Positions 49,192 through 57,392 of a stretch of DNA of 64,000 nt are shown piece by piece. Position numbers and translations under genes: made by a program. Numbering within the stretch: the stretch's first letter is position 1; each line of letters begins with the position of its first letter. The DNA comes from Achromobacter pestifer. GTDB taxonomy: Bacteria; Pseudomonadota; Gammaproteobacteria; Burkholderiales; Burkholderiaceae_B. The notes under the pieces were generated by a model. The model worked only from the letters and a program-made list of their open reading frames with translations, searched no databases and had not been told where the DNA came from. The stretch is taken from the NCBI RefSeq assembly GCF_013267355.1, contig NZ_CP053985.1:4030001-4094000 (forward strand), written 5' to 3'.

Positions 49192-50736
49192 CTACAGCAG
49201 GGGTTCCAGCGGCAACAGCGACACGAACCATACCGACAGGCGTTGCCACAGCGTGGTGCCGGGTTCGGTGTCGTGGCGGATGGTGTCGCCGTTGCGCTGT
49301 TCCAGCCAGTAGAGCTGGCCCTTGTCGTCCAGGCAGACACGGTAGGCGGACTTGGGGATGTCCTTCTCGAAAGCGTCGGCGATATGGCGCGCCAGCGTGG
49401 GGCTGTCTATGACGAAGCCCAGTTCGGTGTTGAGCTTGGCCGAGCGCGGATCGAAGTTGAAGGAGCCGACGAAGATGCGCCTGCCGTCGACGGCAAAGGT
49501 CTTGGCGTGCAGGCTGGAGCCCGAGCTGCCGAACGGGCCCATGCTTTTGTTGCGCTCGACCTCGGCGCCCATGCGCTTCATTTCGTAGAGCTCCACGCCG
49601 CTGGCCAGCAGGTCTTTGCGGCGCTTGGCGTAGCCGGAGTGCACCACGGCGACGTCGGTGGCTTCCAGCGCATTGGTCAGCACCTTGACCTTGACGCCGC
49701 TACGCGCCATCTGGGCAAAGGACTCGGTTCCTACTGCGGTGGGCACGAAATAGGGCGACACCAGTTCCAGATCGATGGCGGGCGTGCCGATGATTTCATG
49801 CAGCTGGTGCGGCAGCATCGCTTCGGGCGGCGCGGTGCCCAGTGTCTTGCGCGGATCGTCGCTGACCATGCGCGTGTCGGCCCATTCCAGCGTCAGCTCG
49901 CCGCGCAGCAGTTGCTGGATGAAAGGCAGCTTGCGCATGGCGTCGGCGTAGGCGGCGGCTTCGGGAGAGCGCTCGACCTGGGCGGCGGCCTGTTCCAGCT
50001 CGTCCAGCTCGCCGGAGCCGGTCTTCTTCAGCAACCGGTCCACCGGGTAGGCCGAGTCGCTGGCCCAGTAGCGGTCGAAGTCCGCCGATACGTCGTTGAC
50101 CGCGGCGCCGAGGGCCAGCACGTCCAGGTCGGTGAAGAGCACGCCGCTGGCCGCGCCGAAGTATTCGTCGCCGATGTTGCGGCCGCCGATGATGGTGGCC
50201 TGGTTGTCGGCGGTGAAGGACTTGTTGTGCATGCGGCGGTTCAGGCGGCTGAAGTCCGTCACGTAGCCCAGGGATTTGGGCCAGCGCAGCACGAAGGGGT
50301 TGTACAGCCGCACCTCGATGTTCGGGTGCGCATCGAGCGCGGAGAGTTCCTGGTCCAGCCCGGAGGTGCCGTTGTCGTCCAGCAGCAGCCGCACGCGCAC
50401 GCCGCGGTCGGCGGCTACGTGCAGGGCCTCCAGCAGCATGGTGCCCGTCATGTCCTTGTGCCAGATGTAGTACTGCACATCCAGGCTGCGCTCGGCGGCG
50501 CGCGCCAGCAGCATGCGGGCGGCGAAGGCATCGTAGGCGTCGGGCAGGGGGTGGATGCCGGATTTGCCGGGATGTTCGGCGGCCAGCGGCGCGATGGCGC
50601 GGCCCAGGGGTGTGTCCAGAGACGCCTCGGGCGTCAGGGCGTGGGACACGCTGCGGTTGTCCTGGGGGGGCAAGCCGCAGCCGCTCAGAAAGCTCAGGCA
50701 GAGGGCGGTCATGATCAGGGGTTTGGCCAAGTGCAT
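49192..50736 (-). CDS. Phospholipase D-family lipoprotein, ClsC-like cardiolipin synthase
   Basis: 514 residues. Lipoprotein signal with lipobox FLSGC (Cys20) and two HKD motifs: RMHNKSFTADN near residue 167 and SLHAKTFAVDG near 413. Both are flanked by GGRNIGDEYF and VGSFNFDPRS, the phosphatidyltransferase pattern. Length and order fit ClsC, which makes cardiolipin from phosphatidylglycerol and phosphatidylethanolamine; an exported lipoprotein form is notable because E. coli ClsC is not a lipoprotein. First gene of an operon with alkB. Confidence 0.87.
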   Translation of the reverse strand: MHLAKPLIMTALCLSFLSGCGLPPQDNRSVSHALTPEASLDTPLGRAIAPLAAEHPGKSGIHPLPDAYDAFAARMLLARAAERSLDVQYYIWHKDMTGTMLLEALHVAADRGVRVRLLLDDNGTSGLDQELSALDAHPNIEVRLYNPFVLRWPKSLGYVTDFSRLNRRMHNKSFTADNQATIIGGRNIGDEYFGAASGVLFTDLDVLALGAAVNDVSADFDRYWASDSAYPVDRLLKKTGSGELDELEQAAAQVERSPEAAAYADAMRKLPFIQQLLRGELTLEWADTRMVSDDPRKTLGTAPPEAMLPHQLHEIIGTPAIDLELVSPYFVPTAVGTESFAQMARSGVKVKVLTNALEATDVAVVHSGYAKRRKDLLASGVELYEMKRMGAEVERNKSMGPFGSSGSSLHAKTFAVDGRRIFVGSFNFDPRSAKLNTELGFVIDSPTLARHIADAFEKDIPKSAYRVCLDDKGQLYWLEQRNGDTIRHDTEPGTTLWQRLSVWFVSLLPLEPLL

Positions 50737-50810
50737 GACCCGTATTGTGCCGAAATCGCGGAACGGACTGGGTTCGGGCCTGTCTGGCTGGCCGTTTTCC
50801 CCGGGAGGGC

Positions 50811-50843
50811 TTGACGATTTTCCGTATTTGAGAGAAATTCTCT
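50811..50843 (+). promoter_or_regulatory. Promoter region with AGAGAA-A-TTCTCT palindrome
   Basis: AGAGAAATTCTCT (50831-50843) is a perfect 13-bp palindrome ending 3 bp before the XRE start codon, with partly symmetric AT-rich flanks. TTGACG at 50811-50816 could be the -35, with GAAATT (50834) a poor -10. No ribosome site lies between the palindrome and the ATG. Self-repression by the XRE protein, perhaps with a leaderless mRNA, is inferred. Confidence 0.5.
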
Positions 50844-50846
50844 AAT

Positions 50847-51419
50847 ATGGAAAATAACACGACACCCGAAGCCGATCTGGACCGGCGCATCGCCGGCCGG
50901 CTCAAGGCGCTGCGCCAGGAGCGCGGCTGGTCCCTGGATGAGCTGGCCGCCCGCGCCGGTCTTAGCCGCGCCACCTTGTCCCGCCTGGAAAACGCCGAGG
51001 TCAGTCCGACCGCCAGCGCGCTGGGCAAGCTCTGTTCGGCTTATGGCCTGACCATGTCGCGCCTGATGCTCATGGTCGAAGACGACTTCGTGCCGCTGGT
51101 GCCGCAGCAGGCGCAGGCCGTGTGGGTGGACGGCAGCGCCGGCTTTCGCCGCCGCTCTGTGTCGCCGCCCGCGCAGCAACTGGCGGGCGAGGTGCTGGCG
51201 TGCGAGCTGGAGGCTGGCGCGCGCATTGCCTATGAACGTTCGCCCAGGGCGGGGCTGGAACACCATCTGCTGATGCTGGAAGGCGAATTGGCCATCACCG
51301 TCGATGGGCAGGCGCATCGTCTGTCCCAGGGCGATTGCCTGCGCTACCAGCTGTTCGGCGCAAGCGAATTTTCAACCCCGCCGCATTGCGGCGCCCGCTA
51401 CCTGCTCTTCATCGTCTGA
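50847..51419 (+). CDS. XRE-family regulator with C-terminal cupin
   Basis: 190 residues. N-terminal HTH (RIAGRLKALRQERGWSLDEL, AARAGLSRATLSRLENAEVS, PTASALGKLCSAYGLTMSRL) and a C-terminal cupin (LEHHLLMLEGELAITVDGQA, HRLSQGDCLRYQLFGASEFS). This PuuR-like class senses a small ligand through the cupin. The GNAT gene begins 7 bp after it, so it probably regulates its own acetyltransferase operon, and through the palindrome also itself. It is divergent from the ClsC-like gene by 110 bp. Confidence 0.9.
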   Translation: MENNTTPEADLDRRIAGRLKALRQERGWSLDELAARAGLSRATLSRLENAEVSPTASALGKLCSAYGLTMSRLMLMVEDDFVPLVPQQAQAVWVDGSAGFRRRSVSPPAQQLAGEVLACELEAGARIAYERSPRAGLEHHLLMLEGELAITVDGQAHRLSQGDCLRYQLFGASEFSTPPHCGARYLLFIV

Positions 51420-51426
51420 GTCCATC

Positions 51427-51963
51427 ATGTCCCATCCGAATCCTGAATTGATCCTGTTGTCGGCCCACGCCGCCGACGCCCTCGTGCCCGAACTGGCCGA
51501 ATTGCTGCGCGCCTGCGTGCAGGGCGGAGCCAGCGTCAGCTTCGTGCTGCCGTACTCGTCCGAGGAGGCGCAGGCCTTCTGGCGCGCCAAGGTGGTGCCG
51601 GCGATCGCCGGCGGCAAGTCGGCGCTGTGGGTGGCGCGGCAGGAAGGGCGCATCGCGGGATCGGTGCAGCTGGATTGGGACACGCCGCCCAATCAGCCGC
51701 ACCGCGCCGAGGTGCGCAAGCTGCTGGTGCATCCGGATTTCCGCCGCCGCGGCATCGCCCGCGCCTTGCTGGCCGAGACGGAAGCCATGGCGGTGCGATT
51801 AGGCCGCAGCCTGATCACGCTGGACACGCGCACGGGCGATAGCGCCGAGCCGCTGTATGCGTCGCGGGGCTACCAGACCGTGGGAGTGATACCGGGTTTC
51901 AGCCGCGATCCGCATGATGCCGCCAAGCTGGACGGCACCACGATCATGTACAAGCAGCTGTAA
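51427..51963 (+). CDS. GNAT-family N-acetyltransferase
   Basis: 178 residues with the acetyl-CoA motif VRKLLVHPDFRRRGIARALL (residues 98-117) and the later YASRGYQTVGVIPGFSRDPH with DGTTIMYKQL, typical of the GCN5 fold. The upstream XRE-cupin regulator is 7 bp away, a common pairing in which the acetyltransferase modifies a small molecule or antibiotic sensed by the regulator. Substrate unknown. ATG at 51427. Confidence 0.9.
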   Translation: MSHPNPELILLSAHAADALVPELAELLRACVQGGASVSFVLPYSSEEAQAFWRAKVVPAIAGGKSALWVARQEGRIAGSVQLDWDTPPNQPHRAEVRKLLVHPDFRRRGIARALLAETEAMAVRLGRSLITLDTRTGDSAEPLYASRGYQTVGVIPGFSRDPHDAAKLDGTTIMYKQL

Positions 51964-51997
51964 TGGACGCTGCCGCCGCGGGCGGCAGCGATAGGGC

Positions 51998-52330
51998 TCA
52001 GGCCAGCGGCTTGATGCCCACGCTGTACGGCGGGGCGTTGCCGCGCGCCGGGGCCTTGATTTTCAGCATCGAGCCGCCCGGGGTGTATTCGAAGTCCTGG
52101 AAGGGCACTTCGAACCATTGATGAAAGCTGGTGCGCGAGAATTCAGGCACCCAGACCTTGGCGCGTTTGGCATCGCAGTGGAACTCGACCAGCGTGCGGT
52201 CTATGCCCAGCGGCCGGGTGTTGCCGATGCGGTAGCTGACTTTGAGTTCGGCGCGCGCGGTCGAGCCGGGGCGCCAGGCCAGGCCGACGGATTCCATGAA
52301 TTTTTCGATCGCCTCGATACCGCGATGCAT
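51998..52330 (-). CDS. Conserved hypothetical protein
   Basis: 110 residues, soluble, no signal peptide. Reads as a mixed alpha/beta protein: GIEAIEKFMESVGLAWRPGS, ELKVSYRIGNTRPLGIDRTL and FEVPFQDFEYTPGGSML. ATG at 52330 has GGAG 7 nt upstream. No family recognised. It lies 34 bp from the convergent GNAT gene. The 245-bp gap beyond it (52331-52575) shows no gene I can support; it contains TATAAG at about 52526, a possible promoter element for the next small gene. Confidence 0.7.
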   Translation of the reverse strand: MHRGIEAIEKFMESVGLAWRPGSTARAELKVSYRIGNTRPLGIDRTLVEFHCDAKRAKVWVPEFSRTSFHQWFEVPFQDFEYTPGGSMLKIKAPARGNAPPYSVGIKPLA

Positions 52331-52575
52331 GACTGACTCCGAATGCAGGTGGGCGCAAGGCCCAAGAAAAGTGCCGTTTCCCGCGGCGGCGCGGCAAACA
52401 CCCCGAATTATCCGTCATTCCAGGCCCGGACGTCTCCCGGCTTGCATCCCGTCAATCGGCGCCATTGAGTAAAGCAAATGGACGGCGCGCGGCCAGGCCA
52501 GCACCATGGCACCCATGTCCTCTATAAGACCTGCGCGGCCCGCGCCGGTCCGGACGCGAAATCCTAGGAGTCATC

Positions 52576-52725
52576 ATGGCAAATTTCATACTGGCATTGG
52601 TCAATGCGGAACTCTCTCTCTTCGGCGTCGAGACGCCGGGCGCGGCGCTGGAACCGTCCGCCGCGCCGCAGGCGGCAAGCGCGCCTGCATTCGACAGCGA
52701 GCACTACCGCAGCGCGCTGGGCTGA
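52576..52725 (+). CDS. 49-residue small protein
   Basis: Short gene with a strong ribosome site (AGGAG 5 nt before ATG 52576). The product starts with a short hydrophobic stretch (MANFILALVNAELSLFGVET) and ends in an Ala/Pro-rich, then polar tail (AAPQAASAPAFDSEHYRSAL). Too short for a full membrane span plus domain. No homologue known to me. Support is the ribosome site, reading-frame composition and an isolated position with its own upstream region; a 6-nt-loop hairpin (52773-52794) follows 48 bp later. Confidence 0.55.
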   Translation: MANFILALVNAELSLFGVETPGAALEPSAAPQAASAPAFDSEHYRSALG

Positions 52726-52772
52726 GCGCGCGGAACACACCGTTGCAGGAATAGGCAGGATTCAAGCAAGAA

Positions 52773-52794
52773 CGAGCCTGTACGCGCAGGCTCG
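52773..52794. terminator. 8-bp hairpin between small gene and SDR
   Basis: CGAGCCTG (52773-52780) and CAGGCTCG (52787-52794) form a perfect stem with a 6-nt loop. Only a weak T-rich run follows. It may end the 49-codon gene transcript, or act in the leader of the SDR gene at 52906. Confidence 0.4.
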
Positions 52795-52905
52795 CGATTC
52801 TTACCATCTCTTCCAGGGTCGGGGCGGCGTGTCCATTGCGGATACGCTGGTTCCGCCACGCTGCCGGGCGCGTTGCCGGCAGCGCACGCAAGGGAAGGGA
52901 ATCGC

Positions 52906-53721
52906 ATGAATACCGAAAAAATCTGGTTGGTGACGGACGCATCCACAGGGCTGGGCCTGGTCCTGGTGAAGATGCTGCTGGACTTGGGCCACAAGGTGGC
53001 TGCGACGTCGCAGGACGGCGATGCGCTGCTGGATGCGGTAGGCGCCAAGCTGGAGGGGCAGTTCCTGCCCCTGACGGTGAACCTGGCCGATGAGCGCAAG
53101 GTGCAGCGCGCGGTGGATGCCACGGTGACCGCCTTCGGCGGCCTCGACGTGGTGGTGAACAACGCGGGCCATGGCCTGCGCGGCGCGCTGGACAGCCTGC
53201 CGGACCAGGACCTGCGCGGCACGTTCGACATCAATGTGTTCGCCACGCTGAACGTGATCCGCGCGGCCTTGCCGCGCATGCGCGCGCAGCGCAGCGGCCA
53301 TGTGTTCAATATCTCGTCCATCCTGGGCTTTGACGGCGGCCGGGCCGATTGGGGCGCCTATAGCGCGGCCAAGTTCGCCGTCAGCGGCCTGACCGAAGCG
53401 CTGGCCGCCGAGGTCGCGCCGTTCGGCATCCGGGTGTCGCTGGTGTACCCGGGCGCGCTGCGCGCCGCGGACGGCGAGCAAGCGCCCGAACGGGCGGCGC
53501 GCCATGCGCAGGCGGGCGACGCGGACGGCGATCCGGCCAAAATGGCGCGCACGCTGATCAATGCGGCGCAGGCGCAGTACGCGCCCCTGCACCTGTTCCT
53601 GGGGCGCGACGCCTTCGACCAGGCGCGCGCCAAGATCCAGTCGGTGCAGCAGGAATTGGCGCGCTGGCGCGAGATGTCCGTGTCCATCGGCTGCGTCGAC
53701 GAAAGGCGGATGGCGGCCTGA
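52906..53721 (+). CDS. SDR-family oxidoreductase with altered cofactor motif
   Basis: 271 residues. The nucleotide-binding motif is VTDASTGLG, with Asp in place of the first Gly of TGxxxGxG, while the rest is standard (VVNNAGHGLRGAL, FNISSILGFDGG, YSAAKFAVSGLTEALAAEVA). Catalytic Ser, Tyr and Lys are intact. It resembles the SDRs related to oxidoreductases of retinol/steroid type. ATG at 52906 follows AAGGGAAGGGAA. Substrate unknown. It is convergent with the TauE gene, 9 bp apart. Confidence 0.87.
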   Translation: MNTEKIWLVTDASTGLGLVLVKMLLDLGHKVAATSQDGDALLDAVGAKLEGQFLPLTVNLADERKVQRAVDATVTAFGGLDVVVNNAGHGLRGALDSLPDQDLRGTFDINVFATLNVIRAALPRMRAQRSGHVFNISSILGFDGGRADWGAYSAAKFAVSGLTEALAAEVAPFGIRVSLVYPGALRAADGEQAPERAARHAQAGDADGDPAKMARTLINAAQAQYAPLHLFLGRDAFDQARAKIQSVQQELARWREMSVSIGCVDERRMAA

Positions 53722-53730
53722 CGGTCGGGC

Positions 53731-54501
53731 TCAGGCGGTCCAGCCCTGCACCGCCTGGTAGGCGCCCAAGAGCGCCAGGCTCACCATGAAGCAGCGCTTG
53801 AAGGCCTGTGCCGACATCCTGCCGCGCAGCCAGGTCCCCAGCGCCATGCCGGCCAGCGCGGGCAGCAACATCAGCACGGACGCGCCGGCGGCCTCGGGCG
53901 TGTAGCCGCCAGTGAGCGCCAGGCCTAGCGCCAGGGCCAGGGTGGACACCGTGAACGAGATGCCCATGGCCTGGATCAGCCCGTCCCGGCCCAGGTTCAG
54001 GGCCTGCAGATAGGGCACGGCGGGGATCACGAACACGCCCGTGGCGGCGGTGATGACGCCGGTCGCTGCGCCCACCGCCGCGCCGGCCAGCCCCCGATGG
54101 CGTTGCGGCGCCCTGGGCGGCGAGCCGAACAGGCCCCAGGCGGCGTAGGCCACCAGCGCCAGTCCCAGGCAGACGCTGGCCCAGTGCCCCGACGGCGGGC
54201 CCAGCCACAGCGCGCCGCCTATCGTGCCTGCGCAGATGCCTGCCTGCATGGCGCCGATGCGGCGCAGCACCTGGGGCAACGTGGTCCATGGCCGGGCCTG
54301 CCACAGATTGGTGATGAGGGACGGCACGATCAGCAACGCCGCGGCCTGCGCCGGCGCCATGACCAGCGCCAGCATGGCCATGGAGATCGTGGGCAGCCCC
54401 AGGCCGACCACGCCCTTGACCACGCCGGCCAGGATGAACACCGACACGGTGACGGCGAGCAGCGCGGGCGTGCCGCCGGGAAGCAGATCCGGGAACGTCA
54501 T
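53731..54501 (-). CDS. TauE/SafE-family sulfite exporter-like permease
   Basis: 256 residues with about eight membrane helices in two repeats. The family loops are visible: FILAGVVKGVVGLGLPTISM (first repeat) and GAATGVITAATGVFVIPAVP (second repeat). TauE/SafE proteins export sulfite, sulfoacetate or other organic anions. Its ATG overlaps the stop of the upstream small exported protein (4 bp), so the two form an operon divergent from a LysR gene, which probably controls them. Confidence 0.9.
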   Translation of the reverse strand: MTFPDLLPGGTPALLAVTVSVFILAGVVKGVVGLGLPTISMAMLALVMAPAQAAALLIVPSLITNLWQARPWTTLPQVLRRIGAMQAGICAGTIGGALWLGPPSGHWASVCLGLALVAYAAWGLFGSPPRAPQRHRGLAGAAVGAATGVITAATGVFVIPAVPYLQALNLGRDGLIQAMGISFTVSTLALALGLALTGGYTPEAAGASVLMLLPALAGMALGTWLRGRMSAQAFKRCFMVSLALLGAYQAVQGWTA

Positions 54502-54911
54502 GCGGGCTCGCAGCGGGCGGTCAGCCCCTCGCGTGGACGGCCGAACAGGGCGTAGGCGACGTCGTCCGCGCCCGCGCCATCCTGGCGCGCGGCGCGCAGC
54601 AGCCACCGCCGTCCTTCGCACAAATCAGCGCGCAGGGACTCCCCGTACAGCGCGGGGCCGCCGAGCAGGGCGATGCCCAGCATGCGCTGGGCGGGCGCAT
54701 GGCCGTCGCGGGCGGCGGCGCGCAGCCACTGCTCCATGGCGGCATAGTCGCCCTGGGTCTGGGCCTCCAGCGCCAGGGCATATTTCTGCGCCGGCGTGGT
54801 GTGCGGGTCCAGGCTGCCGGCTTCGGCCAGGCCTGAGCCTTGCAGAATCAGGGCGAGTAGGGCGGGGGCGGCCCAATGGGCCTGCGCGCATCGCGGTTTG
54901 AAGGTCTTCAT
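54498..54911 (-). CDS. Exported Sel1-like repeat protein
   Basis: 137 residues. Signal peptide (APALLALILQGSGLAEA), then helical repeats with the Sel1/TPR look: KYALALEAQTQGDYAAMEQW, LRAAARDGHAPAQRMLGIAL and WLLRAARQDGAGADDVAYAL. Such short solenoids mediate protein contacts in the periplasm. It overlaps the TauE-like gene by 4 bp and is the promoter-proximal gene of that pair, 124 bp from the divergent LysR gene. Role unknown. Confidence 0.75.
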   Translation of the reverse strand: MKTFKPRCAQAHWAAPALLALILQGSGLAEAGSLDPHTTPAQKYALALEAQTQGDYAAMEQWLRAAARDGHAPAQRMLGIALLGGPALYGESLRADLCEGRRWLLRAARQDGAGADDVAYALFGRPREGLTARCEPA

Positions 54912-54985
54912 GGAATTTCCCCGGATCGAAAGGGCTGGGACTTCATTGTCATCTTCCACGCCATGGATCCTGTATCGGGATCTCG

Positions 54986-55000
54986 CATAGCTATCCTATG
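54986..55000. promoter_or_regulatory. CATAG-N5-CTATG dyad, candidate LysR site
   Basis: CATAG (54986-54990) and CTATG (54996-55000) form an inverted repeat with a 5-bp gap, midway between the divergent Sel1-TauE operon and the LysR gene, 36 bp before the latter's ATG. Position fits a LysR autoregulatory site, but the arms are short and the T-N11-A rule is not met exactly. Confidence 0.35.
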
Positions 55001-55035
55001 GCACGGCCTGAGGGTCGGCGTGCTACGCTTTTCGC

Positions 55036-55926
55036 ATGCGATTCGATCTCACCGATCTGCGGCTGTTCCTCAACGTGCAGGAAACCGGCTCCATCACCGC
55101 GGGGGCCAGGCGCACCCACATGACGCTGGCGTCGGCCAGCGAACGCATCCGCGGCATGGAGGACACGCTGGGCGTGCCGCTGCTGCTGCGCGAGCCGCGC
55201 GGGGTCGAACCCACGCCCGCGGGCCGCACGCTGGCGCACCACGCGCGCGTGGTGCTGGCGCAGATGGACCGCATGCGCGGTGAACTGGACCATTACGGCC
55301 TGGGGCTGAAGGGGCTGGTGCGCGTGCTGTGCAACACCACGGCATTGAGCGAATACCTGCCGCCGGTGCTGGGCGCGTTTCTCAAGGACCATCCCCGCGT
55401 CTCGGTGGACCTGGAGGAACGCCTGAGCCACGAGATCGCCGACGCGTTGCGGGCAGGCACTTGCGATATCGGCGTACTGGCCGATACGGCCGACCTGCAC
55501 GGCCTGCGCACGCAGGTCTTCCGCCACGATCCCTTGACGCTGATCGTGCCGCCGGACCACGCGCTGGCCGGCCGCCAGGCGGTGCTGCTGGCCGACGTGG
55601 CCGACCAGGAATTCGTCGGGCTGGTCGAAGGCAGCGCCTTGCAGGAACACATTGCGCATCATGCGCGCCGCGGCGGCAAGGCCTTGTCGTACCGCGTGCG
55701 GCTGCGCAGCTTCGACGCCGTGTGCCGGATGGTGGGGCAGGGCGTGGGCGTGGCCATCGTGCCGCGCGTCGCCGCGGCGCGCTACGGCCGGGCCGCGGGC
55801 GTGCGGCGCGTGGCCTTGGCCGACGACTGGGCCAGGCGCGACCTGGTGCTGTGCGTGCGCGAGACGCTGCCGGCCTATGCGGCGGCGCTGGTGGAATACG
55901 CGCTGCGGGACGCGCCTGCGCGATAG
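55036..55926 (+). CDS. LysR-family regulator
   Basis: 296 residues. HTH near the N-terminus (RLFLNVQETGSITAGARRTH, LASASERIRGMEDTLGVPLL) and a LysR effector domain (DVEER-like VDLEERLSHEIADALRAGTC, ILVPPDHALAG). It is divergent from the Sel1-like/TauE operon and likely regulates that exporter. Its stop is 5 bp from the convergent MATE gene. Effector unknown; a sulfonate or organic anion would fit the partner. Confidence 0.9.
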   Translation: MRFDLTDLRLFLNVQETGSITAGARRTHMTLASASERIRGMEDTLGVPLLLREPRGVEPTPAGRTLAHHARVVLAQMDRMRGELDHYGLGLKGLVRVLCNTTALSEYLPPVLGAFLKDHPRVSVDLEERLSHEIADALRAGTCDIGVLADTADLHGLRTQVFRHDPLTLIVPPDHALAGRQAVLLADVADQEFVGLVEGSALQEHIAHHARRGGKALSYRVRLRSFDAVCRMVGQGVGVAIVPRVAAARYGRAAGVRRVALADDWARRDLVLCVRETLPAYAAALVEYALRDAPAR

Positions 55927-55930
55927 GGCG

Positions 55931-57334
55931 CTAGGAGCGCGCGAACAGCCGGCGCCAGCCCTGGGCGGGGCGGTCGAACCAGGAGCCCGACGCGACGGCG
56001 CCCAGGATGAGCAGGCCATAGACGCACATCGCCAGCGCGGCGATCGCGAAGAACAGGCTCAGCGATCCCGTCAGGCGCAAGGCGATGGCGCCGGCGCCGA
56101 TGCCGAGCAGCAGGCGCAGGAACCCCGCGATCAGCGGCCATTTCAGGCGGCCGGCGCCTTGCGAGGCGAAGTACATGGAGAATCCCAGCGCAAAGAAGCC
56201 ATAGACCGGGCCGACGGTGCGCAGGTAGCTGGCGCCGGCCTCCAGCATATGGTCCTGCGCGCCGAACAGCCGCAGCCAGGCCTCGGGAAAGAATGCAGCC
56301 GCCAGCCCGATGGCTTCGGCCAGCACAAAGGCCATGGCGCCGCCGGTCAGGGCGATGCGCTGCGCGCGTTCGGGCTGGCCCGCCCCGATGTTGGATCCCA
56401 CCATTGCCACCATGGGCGCGCCCAGCCCGAAGGCGATGGGCATCAGCAGGTACTCCAGGCGCACGGCGATGCCGTAGCCGGCGACCGCTGCGGTGCCGGC
56501 GTAGGCGCCGACCAGTGCCGCCGTCAGCGCGACCAGGGCGTTGGTCAGGAACGGGTTGATGGTGGCCAGCGCGCCCACGCTGAGGATGTTGCGCATCAGG
56601 CCCGGATACAGGCGGCTGGGCACCAGCCGCGCCGCATTGCGTCCGCTGGCGCAATACAGGCCCAGGATCAGCGCGCCCAGGGCGTAGTAGATCACCAGCG
56701 CCCAGCCGCCGCCGGCCACGCCCAGCGCGGGAAAAGGCCCCCAGCCGAAAATCAGGCAGGGCGAAAGCGGGATCAGCAGCAGGGCGCCGCCGCAGATCAC
56801 GGCGCCGGGCACCAGCATGTTGCCGGTGCCGCGGATGGCGCTGGCGAACGCGTTCATCAGCCACATCAGGACGATGCCGCCGAAGATGACGTCGGAGTAG
56901 GCCAGGGCCGCCTCGAGCGCCTCTCCTTCTGCGCCCAGCTTGCGGTAGAGCCATGGACCGCCAAGCAGCAGCACCACGCAAAACGCCAGCCCCAGCAATC
57001 CGTTGAGCACCACGGCGTGCAGCACCAGTTGGTCTGCCTCGCGTTGCCGGCCGCCGCCCAGCGACCTGGCCACCGCGGCCGAGATGCCGCCGCCCATCGC
57101 GCCCTGCGACATGTTCTGCATCAGCATCAACACCGGCACCACCAGCGCCACGCCCGCCAGCACCGGCGTGCCCAGGCGCGCCAGGAACCAGGTCTCGATC
57201 AGGCCAGTGGAGGACTGCGCCAGCATCATGAGGATGTTCGGCCATGCCAGGCGCGCCAGCGTGGGCGCGATGGGCGCATGCAGCATGGCCTGCAAGCGCG
57301 CGTTGGCGGGACGAGGCGGCAAAGGCGCGGACAT
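55931..57334 (-). CDS. MATE-family multidrug efflux transporter
   Basis: 467 residues with twelve membrane helices in two matching halves (LARLAWPNILMMLAQSSTGL in helix 1; NAFASAIRGTGNMLVPGAVI; second half GAPMVAMVGSNIGAGQPERA). A NorM/DinF-like cation-coupled exporter of cationic drugs. ATG 57334 lacks a ribosome site, and the predicted start of transcription lies about 15-25 nt upstream, so the mRNA leader is very short. The divergent MarR gene and the dyad at 57365 indicate drug-inducible repression. Confidence 0.9.
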   Translation of the reverse strand: MSAPLPPRPANARLQAMLHAPIAPTLARLAWPNILMMLAQSSTGLIETWFLARLGTPVLAGVALVVPVLMLMQNMSQGAMGGGISAAVARSLGGGRQREADQLVLHAVVLNGLLGLAFCVVLLLGGPWLYRKLGAEGEALEAALAYSDVIFGGIVLMWLMNAFASAIRGTGNMLVPGAVICGGALLLIPLSPCLIFGWGPFPALGVAGGGWALVIYYALGALILGLYCASGRNAARLVPSRLYPGLMRNILSVGALATINPFLTNALVALTAALVGAYAGTAAVAGYGIAVRLEYLLMPIAFGLGAPMVAMVGSNIGAGQPERAQRIALTGGAMAFVLAEAIGLAAAFFPEAWLRLFGAQDHMLEAGASYLRTVGPVYGFFALGFSMYFASQGAGRLKWPLIAGFLRLLLGIGAGAIALRLTGSLSLFFAIAALAMCVYGLLILGAVASGSWFDRPAQGWRRLFARS

Positions 57335-57362
57335 AGGGAGGAACCCGTGGATGGCGTCTGGA

Positions 57363-57392
57363 TATTTACGTGCATATGCCAATAAAAGTCAA
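57363..57392 (-). promoter_or_regulatory. MATE promoter with MarR-type dyad in the spacer
   Basis: On the minus strand, TTGACT (57392-57387), 18-bp spacer and TAAATA (57368-57363) form a promoter for the MATE gene. A symmetric site TTTA-N3-GCATATGC-N3-TAAA (57365-57386) occupies the spacer and reaches the -10. Its two outer quartets and eight-base core are perfectly symmetric about 57375/57376. This is the classic position for MarR repression. Confidence 0.65.

Noticed and set aside
48865..50814. About 650-codon open frame on the plus strand opposite alkB and the PLD gene
   Set aside because: It spans two real genes and their junction, and its translation has no recognisable fold.
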